Positions 44,290 to 54,909 of a stretch of 64,000 bases of DNA are shown here, piece after piece. The position numbers were made by a program, and so were the translations under genes. This DNA comes from Apoderus coryli (Eukaryota; Arthropoda; Insecta; Coleoptera; Attelabidae). The DNA lies in NCBI GenBank assembly GCA_911728435.2, contig OU452200.1, positions 36,161,715 to 36,225,714 of the forward strand. The letters run 5' to 3'. The notes below the pieces were generated by a model, which was not told the DNA's origin, searched no databases, and was given only the letters and a program-made list of their open reading frames with translations. Position 1 is the first letter of the stretch, and each line of letters begins with the position of its first letter.

Positions 44290-44880
44290 TTGGTCGATGA
44301 AACTGTTTGAAACCTGCTCGGTCCAGCCTCGTAAAATTCTTTGGTGAGTTGGTTGTTGACCCCTGTCGCATTATTTTCAGTTTCTTGTAGATCCTCGCTG
44401 GTAGTTGATCTATTGCTTGGCAAACGAATCTGTGACAACGAAAGGAATGCGGACAAAAAAATCCTATATTGCCAAATTTAACTACAAAAAATCACTAGTT
44501 CTAGAAAAAAAGTCTTATTAATTTGAAAATCGACTTTTTACAATTACAAATAATAATAGTGAAAAAAGCTCAGCATTTTTAAGTGGTTGTTTGTTTTATT
44601 TTTATTTAATAACTAAAATTTTTACCACAGAATATTAAAATAGGGAAAAGAAATTACGATCATCTGTAAAATCGGCAATACCATGCGAAATAGGTGGTTA
44701 GACACCGCCTGAATGATCCTAATTGGTGCGTAGACCCTCGCACGTTTTGTCGCCATGCGGGTGTTCAAGTCGCAATTGGTGGAAACTGAGTTCTTCCCCG
44801 CAATTGTCGCCGCCCCTCGTAGTAATATTGAATCAGCCAGTGGCAGAGTGGTGTTATTTATAGTTTTGTTGTCGTTTATG
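44290..44880 (-). repeat. BEL/Pao LTR-like segment, copy 2
   Basis: Reverse copy of 3500-3925 with the TATAAATA box (about 44858), the CDLNTRMATKRARVYAPIRI block, the AATAAAAATAAAAC stretch and the GTCACAGATTCGTTTGCCA block, in that order on the minus strand. Beyond the match the minus strand stays open for LPARIYKKLKIMRQG, perhaps retrotransposon coding sequence that I do not recognise. A short piece of the same end (TTACAGATCAATTTGCCA) recurs at 45912. Confidence 0.55.
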
Positions 44881-44944
44881 AGTTGCAATATTATCAAATA
44901 TTATATCAAATTATTATTGTATAGTGTTTATATTAAAGATTAAC

Positions 44945-45985
44945 AACATAATCGTGACAGAAGTTAACACTATACCAAAATTACAGAGTGTCCAAAAATC
45001 CTCGTAACAATAAATTTTTCAATACCACTCTCGATTTTTGATATTTCTAAAACTAAAACTATTAAGTGTCGTATATCATTTAAAAGAAACAAAAATATGC
45101 AATTTTATTCGTTAAAAAAAATCAGGGTAGTTAATTTATTTAAAAAAACATCTCTTAGAACGCCTCCGTATATGAGTTAACTTACGCAAAACTTAAATTA
45201 AACATATAAGAACCCGCATACAACCCGAAATTTCAACCTAACTAAACTAAAAGAAGTTCTTAATATCCAGTAATGATTGTAATAGTTTTTGTCGACATGT
45301 TAAGGAGTTGGAAGAAGAACTTTGGAGGAAATTGAGGACATTATAATAACTTTACGACAAGATGACGACAGCGAGATAGATGATAATGATGATGCTCAAG
45401 TTGAGGAAATCTAACACATTGCCACCTTCTATAAAGTAATACTGATTATGATCGTTATATTTAATCGAAATATTTAAAACAGTTAATTATAGTTTCTAAA
45501 CGTGGCTTAAAGCAACAAAAAGATCCAAGATATTTTAATTATTTTCGATAAGTGTTAAGTTGTTTTAGATTTTTTTGTTTAAATCAAGCAAGATTACCAA
45601 AGTATTTAATTTATTTCGTTAAGATGTTTTATAATGTTTTTTTTTTTATAAGAACGTTTTATTTTCATTTTTGGTATGCAAACTTTAGTACATATTTAAA
45701 GTAAAATAAATAAATAAAATACTTCTTGGGTGTTATAGCTTAATACCAGTAGGTGCTTTTACCAAACACGTGAAGAACTTTTCATTAATTTTAATTTTTT
45801 AATAACACATAAATGTTTACTAATTATGACTAAACTTTTACAACGCACGCCGCTGGAAATTTTATGAATGAAATCAGCCATGTTTTACATACCCCTTACC
45901 GACACCGCGCTGTTACAGATCAATTTGCCAAACAATAGATTGTATGGTTGAATACGGCCTTGAATTGTAATAATTTCTACTCTAC
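44945..45985. other. Mostly unassigned; short acidic open frame
   Basis: At 45317-45415 the plus strand reads RTLEEIEDIIITLRQDDDSE and IDDNDDAQVEEI then stop. Such acidic stretches occur near the N-terminus of piggyBac transposases, but nothing else supports it. The rest is AT-rich. Confidence 0.3.
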
Positions 45986-45999
45986 TCTACCAGTCCAGA

Positions 46000-47145
46000 A
46001 AGTTTGCTTCAACATCAGGTGTGCCACAGGGATCAAACCTTGGCCCACTATTGTTTAACATCTTTATTAATGATCTTGTTGAAATTATAGAATGTCCCAA
46101 ATTGGCTTATGCTGATGATCTAAAGATATTTTGTAGGATTGGCCCCATAGAGGACTGCGTGGTACTCCAAAACGCACTGCGAGTTGTCGACAACTGGTGC
46201 AATCGAAGCTCTATGTGAACATTTCTAAATGTAGCGTTGTTAGGTTTCACAGAGTGAAAACCCCAGTAATTTGGAATTACACTATTGGAGCTGTACCCAT
46301 TGAAAGACTTTTGCAAGTTCGAGACTTGGGTGTATTGTTTGATGAAGCTTTAACCTTTGTTCCCCACTATGAGCACTTGTCCGCATCTGCATCCCGTATG
46401 TTGGGGTTTGTGATCAGAAACACTAAAAAGTTTAGAAATATTTCAACCATTAAATTATTATATTTTTCATTTGTGCGGGCTAGACTTGAGTATTGTTCGA
46501 TCGTGTGGAATCCCTTGTATCAGTGCCATTAGAGTCTGTGCAGAGGCGATTCGTAAAGTATTTATATTTTAGGGAGTTTGGAGTATATCCAGCGAGGGGT
46601 GCAGATCATGAAGTCCTGCTTTCAACATTTGACATCACATCTTTGTGGATGCGGCGAATGGTCTCTTCCGTCAGGTTTTTGTATAATTTATTGCATAATA
46701 AAATCGATTGTGCGTTTCTTCTTGGCTGTCTTCGGTTTCGTATTCCTAGAACTTGGTCGAGGTTGTCTGATAACACCTTTTATCTCAGCATGGCTAGATC
46801 CAATGTTTTGCTGCAGAGCGCTGTATATTTTATCTGCTCCGTTTTTAATTACGATTGTGCGGGGTCGGATATTGGTGTCGATTCTCTGTCTGGTATTTTG
46901 AGCCATATGAATGTTTAACTTTTTTTAGTTGATTATTTTTGTTTAAAACGTTGTACTTAATTATAATTGTTTACTGATAAGATTTAGCATTTTTAACTGA
47001 TTTGTATAATTGTGAATTTGTCGTTTTTGTTTTTTATTTAAGTTTCAAATTGTAATTTTATTCTAGAAATGAATTTGAATTTTCTGTAAGTTGGTCTTGT
47101 TACCTGTTGAATATAAAGAGCTTTATTATTATTATTATTATTACT
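46000..47145 (+). pseudogene. 5'-truncated non-LTR retrotransposon with (ATT)n tail
   Basis: The first readable frame gives VPQGSNLGPLLFNIFINDL (RT motif B; V from a GTG codon) and LAYADDLKIF (motif C). A frameshift near 46200 leads to LYVNISKCSVVRF, LQVRDLGVLFDEALTF and ARLEYCSIVWNP. A further shift leads to LESVQRRFVKYLYFREFGVY and HEVLLSTFDITSLWMRR. The C-terminus ends with ILSHMNV at 46918. The 3' UTR ends with AATATAAAGAGCTTTATTATTATTATT. RT motif A, endonuclease and ORF1 are absent. 22160-22585 is a more decayed relative. The motif order and A-Y-A-D-D are clear; the clade (Jockey/R1 side) is not certain. Confidence 0.9.
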
Positions 47146-47149
47146 CTCT

Positions 47150-47840
47150 ACTCTACTACAGTCAATGCATATTTTAACATAAGCACTTGTTTTGTTCAAC
47201 TCTTATAGAAAGAAACTCCTCGTGCTACTTTCCAAACTAAGGATAGTTCTACGTCGTTTTTAGAAAAATACATTTATTATTCAATAGAATCAAATTAGAC
47301 ATGACTGACGTTAAAGCATGGTCCTTAATCCTAATTATTCTTTGTCAACTCCCTTCCAGTTTGTAATTAACAAAAATATATATATTTCAGAGGAGCAAAC
47401 GAAAGTTTAAAAATAAGGAAACGAACGAAATACGAGTTAACTCTCTAAATAATGGGCAATAGCCTTTATATTGTCATTAAAAGTTGAAATTAATTTCCTT
47501 TCTGTTAGAAAATACAAAGGAATGTGCGCAAAGACAACGAACACGAAAAATCTTCTAGGCGGGATGAAAAATTAAAGGCGGAAGGGTGGTTTTAAGTTAT
47601 GGCTCTTATCGCATCACAGGTGTGTTGGATGTTGAAGTTTTGTAATGAGCGTTTATGGGTTGGGTCATTAGATATGAAGTTTTTTTCCTTTTTCTTGAAG
47701 TTGGAGTTTAAAGAACTTTTTAATTTTTCAATGAAAATGATTATTTGTAGGTATTAGTTGTTAAAAAAGGGCGAATGACTGTTTTATTACTGTAAGCGAT
47801 CATACAAAAAAGTAGTAAGTGAGTAAAAGACCACCCATAT
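47150..47840. other. Unassigned
   Basis: No coding region recognised. The segment near 47210-47260 (GAAACTCCTCGTGCTACTTTCCAA...GTTCTACGTCGTTTTTAG) resembles 43535-43585 and is a short interspersed duplication. Confidence 0.45.
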
Positions 47841-47849
47841 GAATGATGG

Positions 47850-48660
47850 CTGCCCCGGCTGGCTTTGCAGTAGCCCATTCTGTCGACCCAATTTTTCATG
47901 ACATTTCAATTCAGGGAAAGAAAAAATCTTCCAACATGCCGCGATAGCGCTCACTATTGACGGTTACGGCGGCTCCTGCTTCGTTTTCGAAGAAAATCGA
48001 ACCAATGATGCCGCCGGACCACATACCCCACATACCGCATCAATCATTACTCGTTGTGGGTGCATTGGCTTTTCCATGATTACGTGTGGATTTTCTGAGC
48101 TCCAAATGCGGCAGTTTTGCTTATTGACATAACCACCGAGGTGGAAATGAGCTTCATCCGAAAAGATGATTTTTCGATAAAAATGCTCATCTTCCATCAA
48201 GAGTTCTTCGGCTTATTGGGCAAACCGAAATCCCATCGAATAGTCGTGCGGCTTCAGCTATTGAATCATTTGAATTTTGTACGGCTTCTGATCGAGTTAT
48301 TTCTTCAAAATTCTTTGAAGGGACGAGTTTATGTTGATGGATTGTCACTCACACTTTCGGCAACAACAGCAATATTTTCGATAAAGCGCACTGGACGAGC
48401 ACGGGAACGCGTTGCTTTGTTCATTCACGAGCCACTTTGACGCACACCCTTCACAAATTTATCCACAAACTACTTGCAAGGCGCTTTATTCCTTCCGAAT
48501 TTTGTGCGCATTTTTCTTGTAGTTTCGGTTGCAGACTCACCATTTTGGAAGTAAGTTTTCAGTATTTCCCATTTTTCTTCAAGCGTAAACTTTGTGAGAA
48601 ATATGATCTCGTTTTTTTAGTCTGTAAATAAGACGACAGCAACCATTCTGCACCTTCACC
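47850..48660 (-). pseudogene. DD41D-like transposase, C-terminally truncated
   Basis: Reading down from about 48605: FLTKFTLEEKWEILKTYFQN, then GESATETTRKMRTKFGRN (first helix-turn-helix), SRARPVRFIENIAVVAESV (linker and second helix-turn-helix), and FRFAQ. The first catalytic Asp is in IIFSDEAHFHLGGYVNKQN, followed by CRIWSSENPHVIMEKP. After a frameshift, FFENEAGAAVTVNSERYR appears. The gene then stops around 47900. The second and third catalytic Asp are missing. There are frameshifts and stops in the N-terminal half. The family differs from the element at 31730-34524 but shares F-x-D-E-x-x-F and the N-R/K-Q-N-x-x-x-W motif. Confidence 0.85.
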
Positions 48661-48664
48661 GAGA

Positions 48665-49450
48665 CATCGCTCAAAAACGATTTGACTGAAATTATTGGTG
48701 TTAAACAGTTTTTATCGTCGCCTCAAAAAGCAAAATTCACCGAAGACTGACCAGTATATTATGTATGTTAATTAATCTTATATCAGGCAATGATATAATA
48801 TTAGTCTTCCACAAAAATGGCTTCAATAGTAACCAATTTAGATATAATATAAGTAAACAATGTGGAATGGGGTTTAAATATCTGTGAGAATCGTTCCAGC
48901 AATAATAAATCTAAATGTAATATGAGACAAGCGAATAAAGCGAAGTATTCCATAAACCAAAACTGATTTCCCCAAGAAGTAACCGATACAATCGTATAAA
49001 TTAAGTAAGTAAACAATGGAAAATATTTGTATTTGGTTAATCTCTGAGTTAGCCCTACTCAACAGCAAAATTAGGTCCTAACAGTACCAAATATTCGTCG
49101 GGTATTTCCACCCGCAAACCGAAAATCACCCCAAAACGACTTGGGAAATGTCCCAGGAGTAGAAGAATTGATGCAAAGCCCACAAAGTGAACTGGTACAT
49201 TAAGTACTTATGATCCGGAAATTCTTTTCGATAATATCATCGGTAGAAAACCTTTGAGAACGTACAACTCCCGAAGCATATCACCGAAACGTAACACATG
49301 CGGATGAAGTATAAATCATTTGTAACTTTTCATTACATATTTTTTTGATAATTTTTTACTAAATATAGTAACCAATCAAATTACTTAATTTTAAGTCATG
49401 TGTCAAATTTCATCCAATCACCTCTGGATTACAGCGATAATACTCTACAT
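48665..49450. other. Unassigned
   Basis: No coding region recognised. Overlapping short minus-strand frames at 48801-49068 are AT-rich and match nothing. Confidence 0.45.
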
Positions 49451-49520
49451 GTGGTGTTGTCAGTTTGGTGTTTTTTTTATTAAAAATAAATTGAACGTCA
49501 AACTGACAACTGGTTTAAAA

Positions 49521-50691
49521 ATGTCGAGAAGAGTTAGTTTTGCATCTAACGATGCAATTAATGATATTGTATATCTAATAATATACCAAAAAATTCAATC
49601 AAATCAAAAAAATATGTATGGAAAATATTTCTCGAGTTTTGTGCGACCAGAGAATACGAACTGAATGCTGAAACGAGTTCACATAATTTGGCTAATGTAT
49701 TGAAAGATTATTCGGTAAATATGACAAAAGCTGACGGAACTGAATTTAAAGAAGCAACTGTAAAAACAATTTGGAATACTACGAGTAGGCTACTCCAGGA
49801 AAAATACTTCAATGACTTCAAAATTGTATTCGACCCGTTTACCAGTGTGATATTCAAAAATGCGCGAGATGCAAGAAATGCAAAACGTAAAAGATTACAG
49901 CAGGATCCAAACAAACGAAAATGCAGTTCATCAAATTTGAGTTCAAGTGATTTGGCTAGAATCATTGGATTATGGGATGAATGTAAACCAAAAGGTTTAC
50001 AAACAAAATTTTACCATATTGTAGCTGTTGAGTTAGCTTGGCGAGGTGGTGAACCAGCTGATTGCCTTATAGATTATTTCACAATTGAGAAAAATAATGA
50101 TGGAATGCCAACCAACAGAATTGAACACAATCCAATATTCAGTAAAACATGCCAAGGAGGATCGAAAAGTTGTACAAATAGTAAGTGGCTTGTTCCAAAT
50201 ATTGCAAACGAAAGTGCATGCCCTGTTCGGTTATTCCATAAATTATTGTCCAAAAGGGGGAAAAATATTACTTCCAGTCGCCTATTCTTGAGACCAAATC
50301 GTTTCTGGAAATCCGAAAGTGACCCATGGTTTGACAATATACCGGTAGGCAAGAACACAATTAATATGTGGACCAAATAATCCGCGCAAGCTATTGGTTT
50401 GGAGACTAAGTGTAAAAAGATATCCAATCATTGGAACAGATCAACTGCAGTTAGCCATTTGGCAAATAAAGGAATTCCTGAACAGCAATTAATAAAAATA
50501 ACAGGACATAGTAGCTCTAATTCAATTAAACCGTACTTTTGAATATTAACCAAAAACGCCATGGTGAAATAATCAACACCATGCGAGGAATTTCTTTAAC
50601 AGTGGAAATTAACAATCCGTCAACTTCAGCAAACTCTTCTTCCAATTTAACATTTACCAATTGTACTTTTCAGAACTGTAGTTTTAAATAA
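49521..50691 (+). pseudogene. Crypton-type (DUF3504-like) tyrosine recombinase
   Basis: The ATG at 49521 opens MSRRVSFASNDAINDIV. A frameshift near 49635 connects to CATREYELNAETSSHNLANV and LKDYSVNMTKADG. Next come TVKTIWNTTSRLLQEKYF and DPFTSVIFKNARDARNAKRK (core-binding domain). The catalytic part has Arg in ELAWRGGEPADC, His-x-x-Arg in SNHWNRSTAVSHL, His in ITGHSSS and Tyr in SIKPYF, so all catalytic residues are present. A TAA at 50378-50380 and a frameshift after KPYF interrupt it. The tail, in another frame, ends TFTNCTFQNCSFK. The R...HxxR...H...Y arrangement, with W-R-x-x-E and G-I-P-E-Q-Q, fits the DUF3504 group related to Crypton-derived genes. No intron is seen. Confidence 0.88.
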
Positions 50692-50803
50692 AAATGAATA
50701 ATATTTGTTTGATTAAAACTAATACATTTTGTATTGAAAATTATTAAACGTCAGATTGACAATCAAATTTTTGATATCTACAAAGTGAAAAATTATCTTA
50801 TCG

Positions 50804-50976
50804 AATACTCCTCGGGCCTTGATAAATACTAAAAATTGTGTCATAGAGAATCCTTCAAGCGAGTTGCTCAAGGATAATAGCCCTCGGCCTGCGGCCTTGG
50901 GCTATTATCAAGCAACACGCTTTCGGCATTCTCTATGACAAAATTATTTCGGTATTATCAAGACCCTAGGGGTATT
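50804..50976. repeat. 173-bp imperfect palindrome (foldback MITE-like)
   Basis: The sequence folds on itself around a GC-rich centre, GGCCTGCGGCC (near 50891). Arms include TGTCATAGAGAAT, GGATAATAGCCCTCGGCC, and outer AATACTCCTCGGG / CCTAGGGGTATT. Matches are interrupted by several mismatches and small gaps. It lies just after the second Crypton. Confidence 0.88.
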
Positions 50977-50979
50977 ACT

Positions 50980-51690
50980 AGTGGAAACTTTTGCGAGAAT
51001 TTGAGATTTTTAGATTCAGAATATGTCGTTTTTTTTCCATTGCTCTAAGTAGCATCCTCTTCGGTATTTTAGATTACTTAAGACACACCCTGTAGATAAA
51101 TTAAATTTCGACTCTGTCTCTCCCTTTCTCTCAGGAGGCACGATCAACATACATTATTTGTGTCTTATTGAAGATAACTACTGTCTAATCAACTGTGAAC
51201 GCCTTGTTTGGAATCGTATGCGAGCAGGACTGAGAAACGTTGATAGGGAACAGAGTGAGACAGAGACACACATTCATTCCACGGCAGCTGAGGCATAATG
51301 AAAAACGGGATGGAAATTGTTCAACATTTAATTTTCCAATAATTAAACGGAACGTATATCTGTTTTGTCTCTCTCTCTTTCTCTCTCGTACCTAGTGGGT
51401 AGGTGGTGGTGGTGTTGGGTTGTTTCCAGATGATGCGATTGGAAAATGGGTGTTTGTGCACAAACATACAAAACTAATCTGTGAACGAGAGTATTTTTTT
51501 TGTATTAATCTATTTGGTAGAGGTGCCGCCGCGTCTGTGTAAATTTAATTTTTTTATTAAGTTATTTCAAGAATAGATACAGTACATATATTATTCAATT
51601 TTCTTTTTTTTTTTTCAGTTATAAGCACCTTTAATTAAAGTATACAAGGCGTTCGTAATTAATTTGAAAAAGGGACCGAAACTTAATGAT
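50980..51690. other. Unassigned; CT-rich simple repeat
   Basis: A CTCTCTCTCTTTCTCTCTC run lies near 51366-51388, and an ACACACCCTGTAGAT motif at 51082. No coding region. Confidence 0.5.
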
Positions 51691-51696
51691 GATTCC

Positions 51697-51771
51697 AGTG
51701 TTTAAATGAAAGTCGAATCTCCACAAAATAAATTTATATATTTGTGGAGATTCGACTTTCATTTAAACACT
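51697..51771. repeat. Perfect 31-bp inverted repeat with 13-nt spacer
   Basis: Arms 51697-51727 and 51741-51771 are exact reverse complements. The core is GTCGAATCTCCACAAA. The spacer is ATAAATTTATATA. The absence of any mismatch suggests recent origin or conversion. Confidence 0.95.
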
Positions 51772-51974
51772 GAAATTGCAACTCCACTTAAGAATGGACT
51801 ATTTTTTCAAATTATTAATTTTGATTTTCCTTTTGTCAATAGAAATATAATATAATCAAAAATATTTGACCTGCGTAACAAAAAAGAATTTTAATAGAAA
51901 GAAACTACTACTATTGAACATTTGGCTAAAGCGATTTCAACAAAAAACTAAAGAGTTCGTCCTGTAGGACCCCC

Positions 51975-52100
51975 CCAAACTCATACACTAAAATTTAGCT
52001 CAATTGGTTCAAGCTTTTAGGCGTTATCGTGGAAGAATACATACAGACACACACTCAGACAGCCAGACAGACTTCCATCTGGAAATGGTCTTAACCGTCT
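51975..52100 (-). repeat. GTCTGTATGT-type interspersed repeat, copy 2
   Basis: On the minus strand: CTGTCTGAGTGTGTGTCTG, TATTCTTCCACGATAACGCC and AATTGAGCTAAATTTTAG, then GGGGGGGTCCTACAGG. This is the same order as 28905-29060. Confidence 0.6.
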
Positions 52101-52289
52101 CAATTAACTTCAAAATGGTTATGTCCGTTTTTATCCCAATTTTTAGCTGTCCATATCAAATATGTAATATACTCGTATATAAATATGGAGACTATTAGTT
52201 TCATGAAAAAATTTTTTAATTTCACCGGAAATACTTGTTTTTGGTGATTTTATACATAAATAAGTAGTTTTAAAAAAATGTATGTCGGT

Positions 52290-52994
52290 CTGTCTGTCTG
52301 TATCCACGAAAACGCAAAAACCACTGAACAGATTTTAACCAAATTTGGTACAAAAATACTATTGGACATGGCAACGAGCTGATTAGATTTTGGGAAACAT
52401 TGAGCGTAGGCAAGGGGTTTAAAAGAGGGTTCAAAAATTAAAAAAATTCATAGTTCTTAAACTTTTCCGAAATACTGCATAATTTTTTACGCATTTAATT
52501 GAATATAACATAAAATATTAGACCACATTGGCGTTCGAAAATAGTGTAAAATAGGGGTAAAAAATATTTAAAAAAACGTATTTCTTAAACATAGCAGAAA
52601 TATTAACTAGTTATTTATAGCTTTGATAGAACATAACCTATAAAATGTGTCATAAATAACTTACTTTCGTAGGCGTTCGTAAATAGTGGAAAAGGGGTCA
52701 AAACATAAAAAATATATAATTCCTAAACTTATTCGAAATATGGAATAATTTTTCATAGTTGTGATACAATATAAGCTATAAAATATTCCATAAAAGAACT
52801 GGTTCACACAGGCGTTCGAAAATAGTGTAAAAAAGGGTCAAAAACGAAAAAAAAAATCCCAAATATAACAGAAAAATTGGCTAATTATGTATATAGCTTT
52901 GACATAAGGTAACCTACAACATGCAGCATAACAATTTTGTTTACATAGGCATTCATAAATAGTAGAAAAGGGGCAAAATAAATTTTATCACTTA
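52290..52994 (+). repeat. Tandem repeat R, about 140-bp units
   Basis: After an introductory GTCTGTATCCACGAAAACGC / ACTGAACAGATTTTAACC block, four units carry GGCGTTCGAAAATAGTGT or a variant at about 52528, 52673, 52809 and 52948 (spacing roughly 135-145 bp). Each has a CGAAATAT/CAGAAATAT start and a TATAxCTTTGAxA...ATAACCT block. Other copies lie at 34540-35110 and 37260-37467 plus 39065-39255. It is non-coding. Confidence 0.85.
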
Positions 52995-54681
52995 TAACTT
53001 TATTGTCATAAAGAATTACACTTTCTTGTAGACAAAGTCAGGTACTTAAAAAAAATACAGTTAAAAAATTACAACATATACACAAGTGTGCAATCATCAT
53101 ATCAAATAAATAAAAAACAAAAATATAAATGTAAAATTCCAAACATATACACATAACAATAAAATAAACAATAGATCCATACAACAATACAAAACATGGG
53201 CACTACCAGACATAACAAACGTGAGCCCAACATAACAGTGTTAAGAAAAAAAAAACTACCAGGCATCTGAAAAGAAATCATCAAGATAATAGTAGCCTTT
53301 GTCAAGCAGCGTTCTTTTGACAGACCTTCTAAATTGCCATTGTCCATGGCCGTTAAAGTTGGTGGCAAGTGATTATAAATTTTGCGGCTTTCATAAATGA
53401 GAGATCTCCGTGCTAAGGCTGATCGAGGTATAGGTAGGTATGCGCGCTGGATCAATCTCGTAGGATAACCGTGAGCAGATGGAGCAGACGAAGATATAAT
53501 CTGCAAGTTTCTATGCAGGAGACATACAGTTTCTAATATAAATAATGAAGTGAGTGTCAATATTTGATGTTTCTTAAACAGTTCTCTACAACTTGCTCCT
53601 ACAGCAACCCTACACAGATAGCGGATTGCCCGTTTCTGTAAAATAAATACACCTTTGAATAAAGCTCGACTGCATGAACCCCAGAAGGTTATACCGTATC
53701 TCAGATGTAATTCAACTAGGGAAAAATAAGCGGTACGCGCAGCCTTCAATCCCAATGTCCACGCAACAACCCTTAACGCATAACAACCCGACGAAACATT
53801 TCCACTCAACTGCCTCACATGTTCCTCAAATTTAAGTTTTATATCTATGTGAAGCCCAAGAAATTTAACACACTTAATATTTTCGATGGGATTGCTCTCC
53901 AGGATCAATTCATCAAAGTCAAAATTAAAAGACAAGATATGCGTCTTTGCTATATTGAATGAAAGATAGTTACAATCACACCACTCCTTTAGTTCTATCA
54001 AATCACTCTGAATATCCCGTTTCATAACATCAACGTTCTCATTATCCCACAGGAGTGTTGTATCGTCCGCAAAGAGGGGAAACTTTCCCCGCAAGCCAAT
54101 AGTTGTTATGTCATTAATATATAGCAGAAACAGAATGGGTCCCAAAACAGACCCCTGGGGTACTTCGGAAGTTATATCTAAACTATTTGATGAGATTTGT
54201 TGAATTCTAACGAGCTGGTGGCGGTTGGTTAAATAGGATTGAAACCATTTCAAAGCTACACCCTCAATGCCATAAAAATGAAGCTTCCGAAGGAGAATCC
54301 GGTGATCCACACAATCGAATGCCTTAGAAAAGTCACAAAACACTCCTGCAACCGCTCTACTCTCATTAATTTTAGTGTAAACGTTTTCCAAAAACAGAAA
54401 TATAGCGTCTGATGTGCTTCTCGATCTCTGGAAGCCAAACTGCGTAGAAGTTATTATATTGTGTGTTCCCAGATAATTTTGAAGTCTATTCTTGACCAGT
54501 TTTTCAATTATTTTTGAAAAGGTTGAAAGTAGGGAAATGGGTCTAAAATTCGACGGATTATCTGTTTCACCTTTTTTATATAAAGGAATTACCAATGCAG
54601 TCTTAAGGCAAGCAGGAAATATTCCACTTAGAAATGATAGGTTGATTGCATCCATCAACACTTTGAATGCAGGAAGTGGCA

Positions 54682-54735
<54 letters not shown>
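52995..54735 (-). mobile_element. Non-LTR retrotransposon inserted in repeat R (RT nearly intact)
   Basis: A continuous 526-codon frame (54682-53102) encodes most of a reverse transcriptase. FRPISLLSTFSKIIEKLV is the fingers. GVFCDFSKAFDCVDHRI is motif A. EVPQGSVLGPILFLLYIND is motif B. FPLFADDTTLLW is motif C. CVKFLGLHIDIKLKFEEHV and LHLRYGITFWG form the thumb. Near residue 450 a frameshift (about 53330) sends the frame into the 3' UTR; the true end reads RTLLDKGYYYLDDFFSDAW and stops near 53265. The 5' end is truncated at a (TA)n run. No endonuclease remains. The catalytic core itself is uninterrupted. Precise ends are shown by the empty site at about 34868-34885. Confidence 0.92.

Positions 54736-54737
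<2 letters not shown>
54687..54737. repeat. (TA)n microsatellite at the LINE 5' junction
   Basis: An uninterrupted TA run of roughly 50 bases lies exactly between the truncated RT and the resumed repeat R. Confidence 0.95.
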
Positions 54738-54739
<2 letters not shown>

Positions 54740-54905
54740 AAACTAAAAAAATCAACTATTTTGCGTACAAGAACTTGGCCTAGAAGCTCTGAAATATAAA
54801 ATATGTACCTATAAATAGTGCCTCCAAAGAGAAGAAAAGGGAACAAACAAAAAATAGCTCAATAGCTTAAATATGGAGAGCTATTCGTGCCTCGATGGCA
54901 ACAGT
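54738..54905 (+). repeat. Repeat R, continuation after the LINE
   Basis: AATCAACTATTTTGCGTACA, GTGCCTCCAAAGAGAAG and TTCGTGCCTCGATGGCAACA match 34885-35115 closely. Confidence 0.88.
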
Positions 54906-54909
54906 TTAT

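Noticed and set aside
46578..46901. Overlapping ORFs within the RT element at 46000-47145
   Set aside because: They overlap the RT C-terminal frame, which carries the family motifs.
52290..52994. CRISPR-like array
   Set aside because: Units are about 140 bp, diverged, with no short identical repeats separated by unique spacers, and the DNA is eukaryotic.
54687..54737. (TA)n as a functional element
   Set aside because: It is adequately explained as a microsatellite at the 5' junction of a truncated LINE.
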